This document shows positions 1-9,675 of a stretch of 28,443 nt of DNA, one piece after another. A program made the translations under genes and the position numbers. How positions within the stretch are numbered: the first letter of the stretch is position 1; every line of letters starts with the position of its first letter. Source of the DNA: Elysia marginata. Its lineage: Eukaryota > Mollusca > Gastropoda > Plakobranchidae. The notes beneath the pieces were generated by a model. The model searched no databases and was not told where the DNA came from. It worked only from the letters and a program-made list of their open reading frames with translations. The stretch is from NCBI GenBank assembly GCA_019649035.1, contig BMAT01001019.1:73607-102049 (forward strand), read 5' to 3'.

Positions 1-560
1 TCATTGCTGTAACTTTACTAGAACCTAAGGTATTTGATTTATAAGCCGACGAAGTAGACTTATCTAATAGTAATTTATGGTTTAGTAGCCATTTCCTGCG
101 TTTGTTCCAGTTTGATATACGCCCGATTTCACCACGTGTCACATATATACATACATTTGTATTCACAAGGACAGACAAGAGGTTAAAGACATTAAAAAAA
201 CTTCGAACTTTAGTTTTACTGTGCCCCAAGTTATTTTTGTTTCGAGGCCAAAAAGAAAGATTTTATGTAACTTTTTTACTTTTTAAATTTGAAAAGTTAT
301 AACCAATGATCGTTTAACAGTAGCTAACTATTAAAAATCACCCGATCTAACTCAAAACTAGCCTGAGCGACATGCGTCTAATTTATCCTGGCTGCATATC
401 AATCATTCGCAACACATTATACTAATCTCATCATTCGATTTCATTTTCAGTAAGAAAACATCAAAGCAAAGCGGGCCTTTTTTGTTTATGTAGAACAATT
501 TAATTACATTTAATACTTCTTTTAATTACTTAATCTCCAGTTTGTTACAATGAGAACAGC
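1..560. other. No recognisable feature
   Basis: AT-rich sequence. The short plus-strand ORF at 102-302 has no coding character. If the host gene continues, this is intron. Confidence 0.6.
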
Positions 561-573
561 TGATTTATTTAAA

Positions 574-827
574 TAATTGAAAGACTTTGAAGGTATGAAA
601 TTAGCAGTGGAGAGAAGTAGACTTTTTAGTGGAAATGCCCGAAATGTCTGCCTTTCGAATGATTCCAACCTTCGACTTATAGATGCTTCGGCACCCACCG
701 CCTTGCCTCTTAGAGAAACAGAGGCTTATACCATGTCGCCACTACGCTCCTTAAAAAGGAGTTTCATGCAAAAGGTCCTTGCTTAGCCTCTTTAAACGAC
801 TCGCTTACTTGAACGGGAAGATCTAAA
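574..827 (-). mobile_element. Retroposon family R1, longest copy, with target-site duplication
   Basis: On the minus strand this copy matches the plus-strand copy at 11306-11489 over most of the latter's length, for example GGCAAGGCGGTGGGTGCCG and CTCTCCACTGCTAATTTCAT. It is flanked by a perfect 13-bp direct repeat, TGATTTATTTAAA (561-573 and 828-840), which sets the ends and shows insertion by target-primed reverse transcription or a similar staggered cut. At 254 bp it carries about 70-85 bp more at its 5' end than the 11306 copy, which is therefore probably 5'-truncated. No coding capacity. The middle resembles a tRNA-like region: a hairpin GCCTCT...AGAGGC, then a degraded box B (GGTTGGAATC). 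Confidence 0.8.
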
Positions 828-840
828 TGATTTATTTAAA

Positions 841-1692
841 GTATTTCGCAATCATTTTTGCAAATCAATAAATTTATATTGTACCTAGCTATCCTAAAAC
901 ATGGTTAGAAGTAATCATGAGATTAGTCGTATCCTGAAATCTTATGACTACTCGCATCCCTAACTCCTTTGCGTAATCTACAAATCATCCGATTCTAACA
1001 TTAATGTCTGCCCGTTTAGCGTGAAATGAGAGTTGCGTATCCGTCCTGTAAGAAAACTTTAAACATCAACTGTGATAGTGGACACTTTGAGCTAACAATT
1101 TAGAATCTAGGGGACTTAGAGTAATACTATACACTGCTTTCGTTACACTTGAATATGTCTTAGCCTAGATTTATAATAGATAAAGGGAACTTATCCCTGC
1201 CCCCCCCCTCCCTTCGCTGCACCTTTTTGATAAGCGAAGGGGGTATTTATTTTTAGTTGCAATAAGTACAAAAAATTGCACATCTTCTCAGCTTCGATTT
1301 TACTTTTGCGGCCAAACTTACTGCGCGGGGTTTATTAAAGCGCAGCATCTACAGACATGGGATATTCTGCACTTTGATCAGCTAGCTAACGACATCAGCG
1401 CAACTATGTGTATTGTGGTGGCCGAATATAATGTGTGTACTGTGGCGCACTCTCAAAATGTTCCGTTCCGTCCTTATTTCTATGTATTATGTCACAAAAA
1501 GATTTCCTGTTTACTTTCTGTCAACTTAGTGGAAATAAAATTGAATTAATGTCTAGATCTAACTATTAGTTGACTTTGTCAATTATCTGCAAGTTCCTAC
1601 AGTATGCATATAATTATTTGTGATCCGAAGCAAGGACCTCGTTGTCTTACCAACGGACTGTCTTCTATATCTCTATGGTGGCTTGAACGTCG
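841..1692. other. No recognisable gene; possible left part of the Helitron
   Basis: AT-rich, with a C9 run at 1200-1209. The Helitron 5' end may lie here, but I found no defined terminus. Confidence 0.5.
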
Positions 1693-2493
1693 TTGGCACA
1701 AGGCTTTTTAATGCCTGCACCGATTCACACGCGGTTTTCAACAAACCATTCTTTGAATTTTTATCTACAACCATTCCCAGAACCGCCTCCTGAACTACAA
1801 CTCCTTCTCCCTGGGGAGTCGGCACTGTCAAACCACTTTTTGGAGAAAATCCGCCTTTACAACAATTGCTTCCAACTCACATCCATGGATCATACGGATG
1901 CTACACTCAATGGCTGGAATCCACAGTTTCGAGTGACAAAAATCAACAACAGATTGATGGAAAAATATCGTCGGATGTGATCACCTACACATCAATCAAC
2001 CGAATGGTGGATGATGGACAGTCGGTACAATTCCCAGTCGAGTTCCTCAATTCAATTGAAATTTCTGGACTTCCACCTCATTGTCTACAGTTATGGTGGC
2101 TGATTTTTGTATTTGCTGATGCGCTCATCGAAACCATCTGAGCTCATCAATGGAACACGATGCATTGTGGTCAGTTGCAACCCAAATGTAGCAGAAGTTG
2201 AAATCGCCGTTGGTGCATACAAAGGGCAACGCCATTTTATTCCCCGCATACCTCTGGAGCCATCTGACACTCACCTACCATTTAACTTACAGCATCGACA
2301 ACTGCCTTTAAGACCATGCTTTGGGATGACTATCAATAAGGCTCAAGGACAAACCCTCAAAGGTGTGGGACTGGATCTGAGGCTGCCTGTCTTCACCCAC
2401 GGCATGCTGTATGTCGCCCTGTCCAGGACTGGTGACAGAGAAAGTATCCACTACTTGGCCCCAAATGGATTAACACGGAACGTCGTCTACACT
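1693..2493 (+). pseudogene. Decayed Helitron Rep/helicase remnant (internally deleted, frameshifted)
   Basis: Conceptual translation gives the C-terminal end of a Pif1-type helicase of the Helitron class. The 2107-2493 frame holds INGTRCIVV and, further on, GMTINKAQGQTL and LYVALSRT, the late helicase motifs. The preceding stretch (about 1955-2095) is in a different frame and holds ITYTSINRM and PVEFLNSIEISGLPPHCL, also typical of these proteins. The 1693-1940 frame holds HFLEKIRLYNNCFQLTSM, which resembles the region before the Helitron-like N-terminal domain rather than the helicase. So N-terminal and C-terminal parts appear joined near 1925-1945 with the Rep nuclease and most of the helicase missing. 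At least two frameshifts exclude a working protein. It lies on the strand opposite to the host gene. Confidence 0.85.
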
Positions 2494-2553
2494 TAAGTCC
2501 TTTAGATTTGCCGGTCAGTTAATCTGTTGTGTTTAACCAGTTGAATGCTTCTT

Positions 2554-2659
2554 TATCCCGTTCAATGAACAAAATGAATACCTATTTATTTATCCCGTTC
2601 AATGAACAAAAGTGGATACCTATTTTTTTATCCCGTTCAATGAACGGGTAATCACCTAG
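2554..2659 (+). mobile_element. Helitron 3' terminus: subterminal repeats, hairpin and CTAG end
   Basis: About 60 bp after the helicase remnant stop, the motif TATCCCGTTCAATGAAC occurs three times, at 2554, 2591 and 2629 (spacing 37 and 38 bp). Only in the third does it complete a perfect 8-bp palindrome, CCCGTTCA-a-TGAACGGG (2632-2648). Seven bases later comes CTAG (2656-2659) followed by T, exactly the hairpin-CTRR-T layout of Helitron 3' ends. This fixes the right edge of the element at 2659. I did not locate the 5' TC terminus. Confidence 0.85.
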
Positions 2660-3359
2660 TTGATATTTATAGAAACTTATCGTCCACGATCACTTTCTGG
2701 TTCTTAGACCATAAAACATCCTGACTTAGAATTTTGTCCTTCCCTAAAGTTGATGACCTCATTTTCATTACATGGAAAGTACAGCTTGCCAAACGAAAAA
2801 GCAATTTGTAATACCTTTGACCTGTGCTGCATACATGTGTTGCAAGAAAATGTTAGTAAATTATCATAGTACCAGATTCTCTATTTGAATTTCGACAATG
2901 CTGCAAAATTATATTCAAGCACCAAAACACACGACGACGGAGTAATAACCGGTGTTTTAGTAGGCTTCGATGCTCATCGTTCAGTATCGTATGTTTCATT
3001 AATATTTTGCCTCTTTTGGTCCCCTTTGTGGAATCTAATCATTATCAATCTTGTTTTAAATTTATCCTATTCCTGTTTTCACTTATGGTGACTGATTTTT
3101 GTATTTGGAAATGAACATTAGAACAATGTCATGGGGTTTACTCTGAAATAAAATGGTTAAGGGAGTCTGCCGTCTTTTCCTTTTGCTGTCTTGCTTTATG
3201 ATGCTGTCACTCTGATTACTTTTACTGTTGCCTTCTTTGTAGTTTTTTTTTCTTTCTCTGCAATTAAGGCGGATGGTGTTTTACCCTTCTCATCAATATA
3301 CTACTTTAAAAATCCACTTCGATAACAACCTAAAGAGCTAAAATTAGCATCAGACTTAC
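2660..3359. other. Intron downstream of module exon 8
   Basis: AT-rich. No further module, acceptor-plus-ORF or polyadenylation context is convincing on the minus strand. Confidence 0.5.
3083..3107 (+). repeat. 25-bp copy of a Helitron-remnant segment
   Basis: The segment TTATGGTGACTGATTTTTG plus TATTTG matches 2091-2115, inside the helicase remnant, at 24 of 25 positions. The flanks do not match. Confidence 0.6.
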
Positions 3360-3551
3360 CATAGCAGTATGTTGCCTCTGCCTTGTTGAGTTGGTACGGA
3401 AACAGAACCTTGCAGTTTGCCATCAAACCTTCCAAGCACTTCCTCCATTGTCTTGCATTCTGACATTTGTTAGTGGAGGAGTCAGCACTGTCGTACGCTG
3501 TCTTACATTTCAGCTGCTCGGCACTGCACGACACGGCGCTGTTTGAGCGAC
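3360..3551 (-). CDS. Internal exon 8: cysteine-rich module 8
   Basis: The last module exon visible, 192 bp, phase 1-1. Minus-strand acceptor is GTGTTTCAG before GTCGC, and the donor TATG/GTAAGT is a full consensus. Cysteines are at residues 8, 15, 29, 38, 46 and 62, with Y19 and W35. RSNSAVSC at its start resembles SSNADNC of module 6, and the C3-C4 block (ARQWRKC against ARKWRSC) is close to it too. Because it ends in a strong donor and in phase 1, the coding sequence must continue downstream (lower coordinates), yet I find no further module or terminal exon between 1 and 3300. The stop codon is therefore outside the window or in a short exon I could not identify. Confidence 0.85.
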
Positions 3552-4195
3552 CTGAAACACCACGAGTATACATATATATTATATGTTTAATATAACTTGA
3601 TCAAACTGGAATTTCCGTTGACCTTGTAAGCTAAGCATACGACCGTGTTTGAGCGTGTAAATGCGGGGCTGGTTCGACCCCTGCATATGAAACGCGTACA
3701 GTACAGCCCTTTGGTAAAACTGGTTTCTTTTTTGCACCCGATCCACAAACTACAACAAATCGACACGATAACAACACCGTTTGAGGGTGTAATATCCCTG
3801 TAACAGTTTGCCACCAACAGCTGTTAATAGACTTGTTGCATTAATCTTAAAGTTAGTTTAGAGTAATTACCTCAGGCACTGGGTAAATTCAAAACCGAGC
3901 TTCAGCACAACGCCTTGAAATTTTCTGCTGAACTACCTACCCTTCAGAAAACTTTTACAGACAAGAGCGGTTCGTCGGGCGAGAGATTGCACCCACAATC
4001 ACTCCAATCAAAATCTAACAAAAGATAGCTCTTCGGATTGCTTGAATATGGATTCTTGAAATAAAAACATGTCTAGTTTATAACCCGAGCGAACCTTTGA
4101 GAATATGGTTTCATTACAATCATTTTTATAACTGCTTATTTGAAAACATAAGCAACATGATTTAAGTTTTTAGAGCCTTAAAGAAGTTCATTCTG
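3552..4195. other. Intron 7, part; one box-B-like site
   Basis: GGTTCGACCC at 3671-3680 resembles box B of a tRNA-derived SINE, but I see no second copy in the window and no clear box A, so it stays unassigned. The rest is featureless. Confidence 0.4.
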
Positions 4196-4390
4196 ATAGT
4201 GATATGGTTACCACGACAACTGTGACTACAATGTGGATGGTAGTGTTGACGATAATAATGATGCTGGTAATTGTGATAAGATGGTGATGATGAGGAGGTT
4301 GGTAGTCGTGATAAGGAGGACGATGATACTTTTCATGATTAATAGTAATGAGAGGGTAATTTTTACACGGTGGCGGTGGTGGTGAAAACA
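4196..4390. repeat. GATGATG/GTGGTG-rich simple sequence
   Basis: Imperfect GAT/GTG trinucleotide-type sequence ending in GGTGGCGGTGGTGGTG. Intron 7 of the host gene. Confidence 0.6.
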
Positions 4391-4766
4391 TTTACAAAGT
4401 ACGTAGGATAAAAGTAACCGTTATGCTTTTGATGATGAGTGAGATGACGACGTTGCTAATAAGGAAAATAAAAAACTACAGAGATACAATGATACTTACT
4501 TATATTTCATTTAACTAAGCAAAGTGTGGGAAAAGGTAATTTATTTGAATTAAGCTGTCAACTACGATTGTGATAAGATGAGCCTTTAGATAAATTAATC
4601 TTAAACTCAATCATAAAACTGTAATAACCTGACACAACCCGTCCGATGTCGCTTCGCGCTAGAATGTTATCTAATGACTCGAACACAACTTGCGCAGTCA
4701 CTGGTCCTCGACTTCTGTACAGGGGTTTTCTTTTCGTTGGGTCATAGCGCTGTTAAGTCGACTCAC

Positions 4767-4955
4767 CATAACAGAGGGTGGCCTGAGCAACGTTCAGTTC
4801 TCTGGGATAGTTGACAGAGCATTTGTGTTTTATCGAAACGTCTTCCAAGCATTTGCGCCATTCCTCAACGTGGACGCACGACTCGCCAGTAACGCGCACG
4901 TTATCCTGATAGTCCCTCTTGCACTTGGTGGATAAGGTCAAGCAGTTCACAGATC
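4767..4955 (-). CDS. Internal exon 7: cysteine-rich module 7
   Basis: A 189-bp exon, phase 1-1. Minus-strand acceptor is TTCTAAACCAG before GATCTG, with only a modest pyrimidine tract; donor is TATG/GTGAGT, close to consensus. Cysteines are at residues 4, 11, 26, 35, 45 and 61, with Y15 and W32. WRKCLE in the core is identical to module 8, and YPRELN matches module 6. The exon ends in C-Y plus a split Gly codon, the same ending as module 8. A diverged R1 retroposon (4978-5222) ends about 22 bp upstream of the acceptor, so the branch-point region is close to or inside repeat-derived sequence. Confidence 0.85.
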
Positions 4956-4977
4956 CTGGTTTAGAATGTCGGAGACA

Positions 4978-5222
4978 GTGAAGTTGTTAAGAGTACGAAA
5001 ATTAGCAATGGAAAGAAGTTAGATTTTAAGTGGAAATATCCGGAATATGCCCGTATCAGTTTGTTTTGGCACTCAACGACTTGCCACTGAGAGAAACATG
5101 TTTTATAAAATATCGCAACCTCGTTTCTTAAAAAGAAGTTTCATGACGAAAGTTTTTGTTAAGCATAGCACCTCTGATCGACTTGCTTACTTAAACGGGA
5201 AGATCCAAAATCGGGCCAAGCG
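4978..5222 (-). mobile_element. Retroposon family R1, old diverged copy
   Basis: The minus strand shows the R1 landmarks in order: GATCTTCCCGTTTAAGTAAGC at the 5' end, then TTTTTAAGAAACGAG, TGTTTCTCTCAGTGGCAAG, and ATTGCTAATTTTCGTACTC at the 3' end. It keeps the long 5' region of the 574-827 copy. I see no target-site duplication, so it is older. Its 3' end is about 22 bp from the acceptor of module exon 7. Confidence 0.7.
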
Positions 5223-5295
5223 TAAACACTGAATCCTGAAGCGCACCATCACTTATCTACACCCAATAAAAAAAAACAGGAAACGAATTGTCTAC

Positions 5296-5376
5296 ACTCT
5301 TGATTTCATACCTTCAAATCTTTTGATCATTTGATTGTGCAGTGGCTGCCTCCATTATTTGTTCCAATCTTTACAG
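5296..5376 (+). repeat. Dispersed repeat fragment related to 6870-6950
   Basis: Shares TTTCATACCTT, then ATCATTTGATTG-GCAGTGGCTG and CTCCA-TATTT with the segment at 6870-6950. The first part is also the R1 3' end motif, so these may be the tail of a related longer family. No target-site duplication seen. Confidence 0.55.
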
Positions 5377-5664
5377 TTAAGAGGAATGTCTATGAAATCA
5401 CAACTAACATATGTGATAGCCCAGGAAAACCGTATCAAACCCCTCTTTTTCGATTCTTTGTATTTCTTGAATCCTTACTCCTCTTTAGGCAAAATGCAAT
5501 TTGTTTCATGAAAATATCTCAACTACAATCCAAAGTGTCTGTAGGTTTCATGGTGACATTAAACAGAGAAAAAAGCCTTTGAAGCTTAAGATAACTAAAT
5601 TATTCTAAAGCAAATTATTTAATACAAATCACAATTAAGAACATTATAAGATCGTATTTCTTCA

Positions 5665-5916
5665 TGATTCAAAGGCTTAGATTGTGGAAAGATTGCTGAA
5701 GCTTTATCAGCACTAAAACACAAACTCGGAAAACTGATGGAGGACGTTCAAGTTGCCTTTAAAAGCCGATATCTCATGTTGCTTCTTGACGACTTTGACT
5801 TGGTTAATCTGGGCTACCATACAAAGAGTCTTGATTTTTTTTTAAGTCAGATCAGATATAGCCTCATTTGTATGGCCGCGTTACTAAATAAGTTCATAAT
5901 TATTACAGTGTCTTAT
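5665..5916 (+). other. Unassigned ORF of about 83 codons
   Basis: Open from after a TGA near 5663 to 5916. The first part translates to LDCGKIAEALSALKHKLG and YLMLLLDDFDLVNLG, which looks more protein-like than the surrounding low-complexity frames. It has no clear splice sites and lies on the strand opposite to the host gene, in intron 6. It could be the remnant of a mobile-element protein or chance. I do not recognise a family. Confidence 0.2.
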
Positions 5917-6264
5917 TAAAACAACAAGAACAACAACAGCAACGAAACCAAGACCTAATTATAAAGCTACTTTCGAGGCTTAGGTCCCTCAATGGGCTAA
6001 CAACTACCACAGGAACATAGCTATTATGCGGTTGTTCAACACTCAGTAGCTTGCAATCTGCTTTACTGAATAGAAAATACTTTTCTAAGGATAAAAAACA
6101 TTGAATAAATTTTTGTATTTCAATGTTTGTAATTTCTTTAGGTTTGAATCGCTAGGCATCACAATCACCTTAAAAAAACGTACGTTTCTACTACTAAGAA
6201 TCAGGTATTTGCGTTATCACCAATATTTTTTGCCAACAGTTCCAAAATATAGATTGATTTAAAT

Positions 6265-6982
6265 CTGAACTTATTGCGTCACCAATCTTAGAACTACCGT
6301 TACACAATAATTACCATGACTGAGCATGCAGCTTATAATATAACGTCACCTATTTCATGACTCCGCCCGATACTTGTTGCGTCACTCACAACTTATTGCG
6401 TGGCTGGTCTAAAGCTTGCCTTTCCTAATTTTGCTTAACTGGGCCTGGAACTTGTGACACCGATCTCATGGTAGGCCTGGAACTTGCTGCGTCCTTAATC
6501 TCAAGCCTATCTTTCGTAATTTAGCATGACGCGGCCTGCAGCTTGTTGCCTCACCAATCTCAGGCCTACCTTTCCTGACGTAGCACGGCTGTATCTGCAA
6601 CTTGTTGCGTCATCAGTCGTAGGTCTACGTATCCTAATGTAGAACGACTCAGCCTGCAACTTGTTGCGTCACCAATCTCATGAATCAGCCTGAAACATGT
6701 AGCTTCACCCAGAACTTGTAACGTCGCCAATCTTGGGTCTACCTATTCTAACGTAGCACGACTCGACCTGCAATTTGTTGCGTGACCAATCTTAGGTCTA
6801 CCCATTCTAATGTAGCATGATTCGGCCTGCAACTTGTTACGTCTCCAATCTCAGGCCTACCTTTCCTTACTTTCTCTCTACTGCTAATTTCATACCTTTA
6901 AAATCGTTCAATCATTTGATTGCGCAGTGGCTGACTCCACTATTTATTCTACCTTTCCCAATTTAGCATGACTTAGGCCTAC
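6265..6982. repeat. About 60-bp minisatellite derived from the exon 6 donor boundary
   Basis: About nine degenerate units of roughly 56-61 bp, recognised by repeated AACTTGTTGCGTCACCAATC and GGCCTACCTTTCCT blocks (for example starting near 6505, 6566, 6622, 6737, 6796 and 6856). Read on the minus strand, each unit carries GCAGGCCGAGTCATGCT followed by GGAAAGGTAGGCC, which is the 3' coding end and donor of module exon 6. The array fills about 720 bp of intron 6 directly after that donor and is interrupted by a dispersed repeat at 6866-6948. The AAAG/GTAGGC donor core is intact in at least two units (about 6562 and 6853). Confidence 0.8.
6866..6948 (+). repeat. Dispersed repeat fragment interrupting the exon 6 minisatellite
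   Basis: Begins with CTCTCTACTGCTAATTTCAT (R1 3' end) and continues ATCATTTGATTGCGCAGTGG, matching 5296-5376. It splits the last units of the minisatellite at 6265-6982, so it entered after the array had formed. Confidence 0.55.
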
Positions 6983-7180
6983 CTTTCCTCAGATAGCATG
7001 ACTCGGCCTGCAGCCTGTTGAGAGCCCTTGGGTAGGTCACAGGGCAGAATCCATTCAGTTTTTCCAAACAAGAGCGCCATTTTCGGGCTTGCTGACAGCG
7101 GTCTTGACTGGCGTCGGTACTGTCAAAATCTGTCTTGCAGTTTTCCATTCTCATTGCACAATTGTCTGCGTTTGATGAAG
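6983..7180 (-). CDS. Internal exon 6: cysteine-rich module 6
   Basis: A 198-bp exon, phase 1-1. Minus-strand acceptor is TATATTACAG before CTTCATC; donor is GAAAG/GTAGGC. Cysteines are at residues 7, 14, 28, 37, 45 and 61, with F18 as the aromatic and W34 in the core. YPRALN after Cys5 matches YPRELN in module 7 and FPYQLN in module 8, and C4-C5 is seven residues as in module 8, so modules 6-8 look like the most recently related copies. The exon ends later than modules 7 and 8: after C-Y it continues L-R-K before the split Gly codon. The last roughly 40 coding bases and the donor are homologous to each unit of the minisatellite that fills the adjoining intron (6265-6982), so several donor look-alikes lie downstream. 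Confidence 0.85.
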
Positions 7181-7393
7181 CTGTAATATATGAAGAAATA
7201 TATACATGGATTAAAATCTTATGGAGTAGACAGAGATATTCTAGTTAATTTCTACAGAGCTGTAAAGACAGTGTTCTAACGCAATCTATTACGGTCTGGT
7301 TTAAACGTGCCTCCAAATCAAGTCTTGATAAATTACACCCTGTAATTAAAAACATACAAAAAATAACCAACGTTACACTCCCATTCCTTTAAA

Positions 7394-7426
<33 letters not shown>

Positions 7427-8566
7427 AATGGAAACAAAAAGAAGGAAATTATGAAAGATGAAACACATCATGCTTGGACAGATTTTGTGTCTTTTTTTAT
7501 ATCGTCTTCGCTTCAAAACATTCAAGGGCACCAATCGACATTTAAACATTATCTTTCCACAAGCTGTTGAACAATATGACAACCCTGGATGTGTGAATTA
7601 AATATCATCGTTTTTGTTCTGCTTTTTTCATCATCACCATCCTCCTAATTAATTATCCTTAATAAACATAATACTCTTAGTAGACATAATATCTTTACTG
7701 TTACGCGCTGCTGTTCTTAATGTAATGAATTATTTGCTGTGCCTTTGTTGTGAATGTATTGTTCTTACTAACGCGTATATACTGCGTGACTAAGTTGTGT
7801 AAACATTAAGCTGTCACAGTATTGATTATTTTCAATATGCTTGTTTACACGTTGATCGAATAAATATCGAAGGATTGATTACACAAAACTGTTTGAAAAG
7901 AGTGCACGGCTTCGAATAAAGAGAACTTGTTGACTTATCATAATTATGTTTAAAAAAACGACTAAAGGTTAGGGTCATATTCATGTCTATTTGCCTTTGG
8001 GTTATCCTGGTAAAGGTTTAATGTGAGGAAACCTTAAAAGTTTTTTCTTCACTCTAGGCTTGCTTTAAACTCTTTAACTAAAATACGCAGCAGCTGAGTT
8101 CGACAGAGAAAAGCAATAAAAAGCGAGGAATTCCCTCCTCCACATTTAAAAAAAAAACGCCACTTCAACAGTAAATAGTATTACTCAACATAACGACTTA
8201 TTAGGATTGGTTGTCATATTTGACTCTAAAATTAGCTAACTATAAAGTTTTGTCAAATAATGTATGTATATCCAACTCGCATTCTAAGTCAAGTTATTAG
8301 AACGCAGGTCGCTAAAAGGGAGATCGACCATTTTAGCCACTGAAGTTTATGAAAAACCTAGAGCCTGCACCTAAGTGCCCAGGTGTAAGTTCAGATTTGA
8401 CAGTCATATGGAAAACTTTTTCTTCTAATTTACTTTCTTTGTTATTTTGTTGTCTATTTGTCTTACCGCCTCTTCTTTCCCCGCTATCTCTTCTGTGCCT
8501 CAATTGTTACCGTTGTGGAACAAATCTCATGCAATTTAGTTCTTTTTATTGTCTGTGAGTACATCA
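7181..8566. other. Intron 5
   Basis: Apart from the (AT)n tract, nothing recognisable. AT-rich, no module-like cysteine pattern on the minus strand. Confidence 0.6.
7401..7426. repeat. (AT)n microsatellite
   Basis: About 12 uninterrupted AT units in intron 5. Confidence 0.9.
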
Positions 8567-8608
8567 GCTCTCTGCCCTCCTCTCCCTTTCTCTATCTCTC
8601 TCTGTCTC

Positions 8609-8651
<43 letters not shown>

Positions 8652-8720
8652 TACTCCATCTCCTTTTCCCGCCTCCCCAGCAAGTAAATTCTATCGACTC
8701 CCTCTCTCTTTCTCTTAGCT
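8567..8720. repeat. (TC)n microsatellite
   Basis: TC/CT-rich stretch with a run of about 11 pure TC units (8619-8641) in intron 5. ORFs rich in Leu-Ser or Arg-Glu on either strand here are artefacts. Confidence 0.9.
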
Positions 8721-8776
8721 CTTGCTTATATATACTCATCCCTCTTGATCTTTCTGTTAAACTCTATGGGCCTCAC

Positions 8777-8959
8777 CATCACGGTTACAAAGAGTCAGCT
8801 GATCCTCCAGGGTGGTGGGTCGGGCTACGCCACAACCTTTCTTCTGGACATTGGTCAGACACTTGTCCCACTGGACAGCCTTATCACACTTGCTCTTGCT
8901 GTCAGAGAATGTATATTCCTTCTCGCATTGCGTCTCTTGAGCTGTGCAGGATTGGTCCA
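8777..8959 (-). CDS. Internal exon 5: cysteine-rich module 5 (shortest copy)
   Basis: A 183-bp exon, phase 1-1, the shortest of the set. The minus-strand acceptor has a strong pyrimidine tract (TCTTCCTCCTCTCCC) and ends CATCAG before TGGACC; the donor is GATG/GTGAGG. Cysteines are at residues 4, 11, 24, 33, 42 and 57, with Y15 in the aromatic position and W30 in the core. The C2-C3 (12) and C5-C6 (14) segments are at the low end of the family. Only one proline follows Cys5, in RPTTLED. A TC-rich microsatellite (8567-8720) begins about 55 bp into the downstream intron. Splits a GCT (Ala) codon with exon 6. Confidence 0.85.
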
Positions 8960-9675
8960 CTGATGGTGGGAGAGGAGGAAGACCATGAATTCCTGTAACA
9001 CTTACCTCTCATACGTTATTGTTAAAACTTGAATGCAAGGTTACAAAAAAAGAACAGAGCTATGATAATGTAGAGACTCATGGTGCGTTAAATTTTAATT
9101 AAGTTAGCCACATTACTGAGTTAGTGATAAGGAATATAATGCATTTCAGTAAAAAAAAAACTGAACCAGCGTGGCTTATAGATCTAATAACGGTTGAATC
9201 GTGCTGAAGAAAAATAAAGAACGAAATACCATGTAATATCCTCACATTTTAACATCCATTCAGCTTAAGCTATAGTGTAGTAACGACGTTTGGATGCCAA
9301 AATTTATTTTATCGCTGTTTTGGGTTGATTGCGGATAAATCCATCTAAAATGTAGAGGGCCAAATTTTGCGACCCTTTGCCTGCCCCCTCCTTAAAAAAA
9401 AAGGGGGGGGGGGCTCCAATTTTATATTAGGACCCATGAAGCTGAATTCGTGTCAAGCTCCAATAAGAATGGAGGGTTTTTTAAAGATAGAACGGCGAAT
9501 AACTTATCATGCTGAACCCATTTATGATATATCTATTTAAAGTTATTGGAAGTAATGGTTTACTCAGTTGTGGTGGACTATATTATTAGGCGAGGCTATG
9601 TTTTAAATCAGAAAAAACATCATTGACATAACTAGACGCCTAAAACAATGAACATGATTTTAGTGTATTTGTCAC
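8960..9675. other. Intron 4
   Basis: A-run and G11 run near 9398-9415; otherwise featureless. Confidence 0.6.

Noticed and set aside
577..786. 69-codon plus-strand ORF similar to one at 5047-5232
   Set aside because: The similarity comes from the R1 retroposon being present at both places, not from a protein.
3590..3840. A further tRNA-derived SINE around GGTTCGACCC (3671-3680)
   Set aside because: No second copy in the window, no clear box A, no target-site duplication.
8549..8998. 149-codon plus-strand ORF
   Set aside because: It is a TC-microsatellite translation followed by the antisense of module exon 5.
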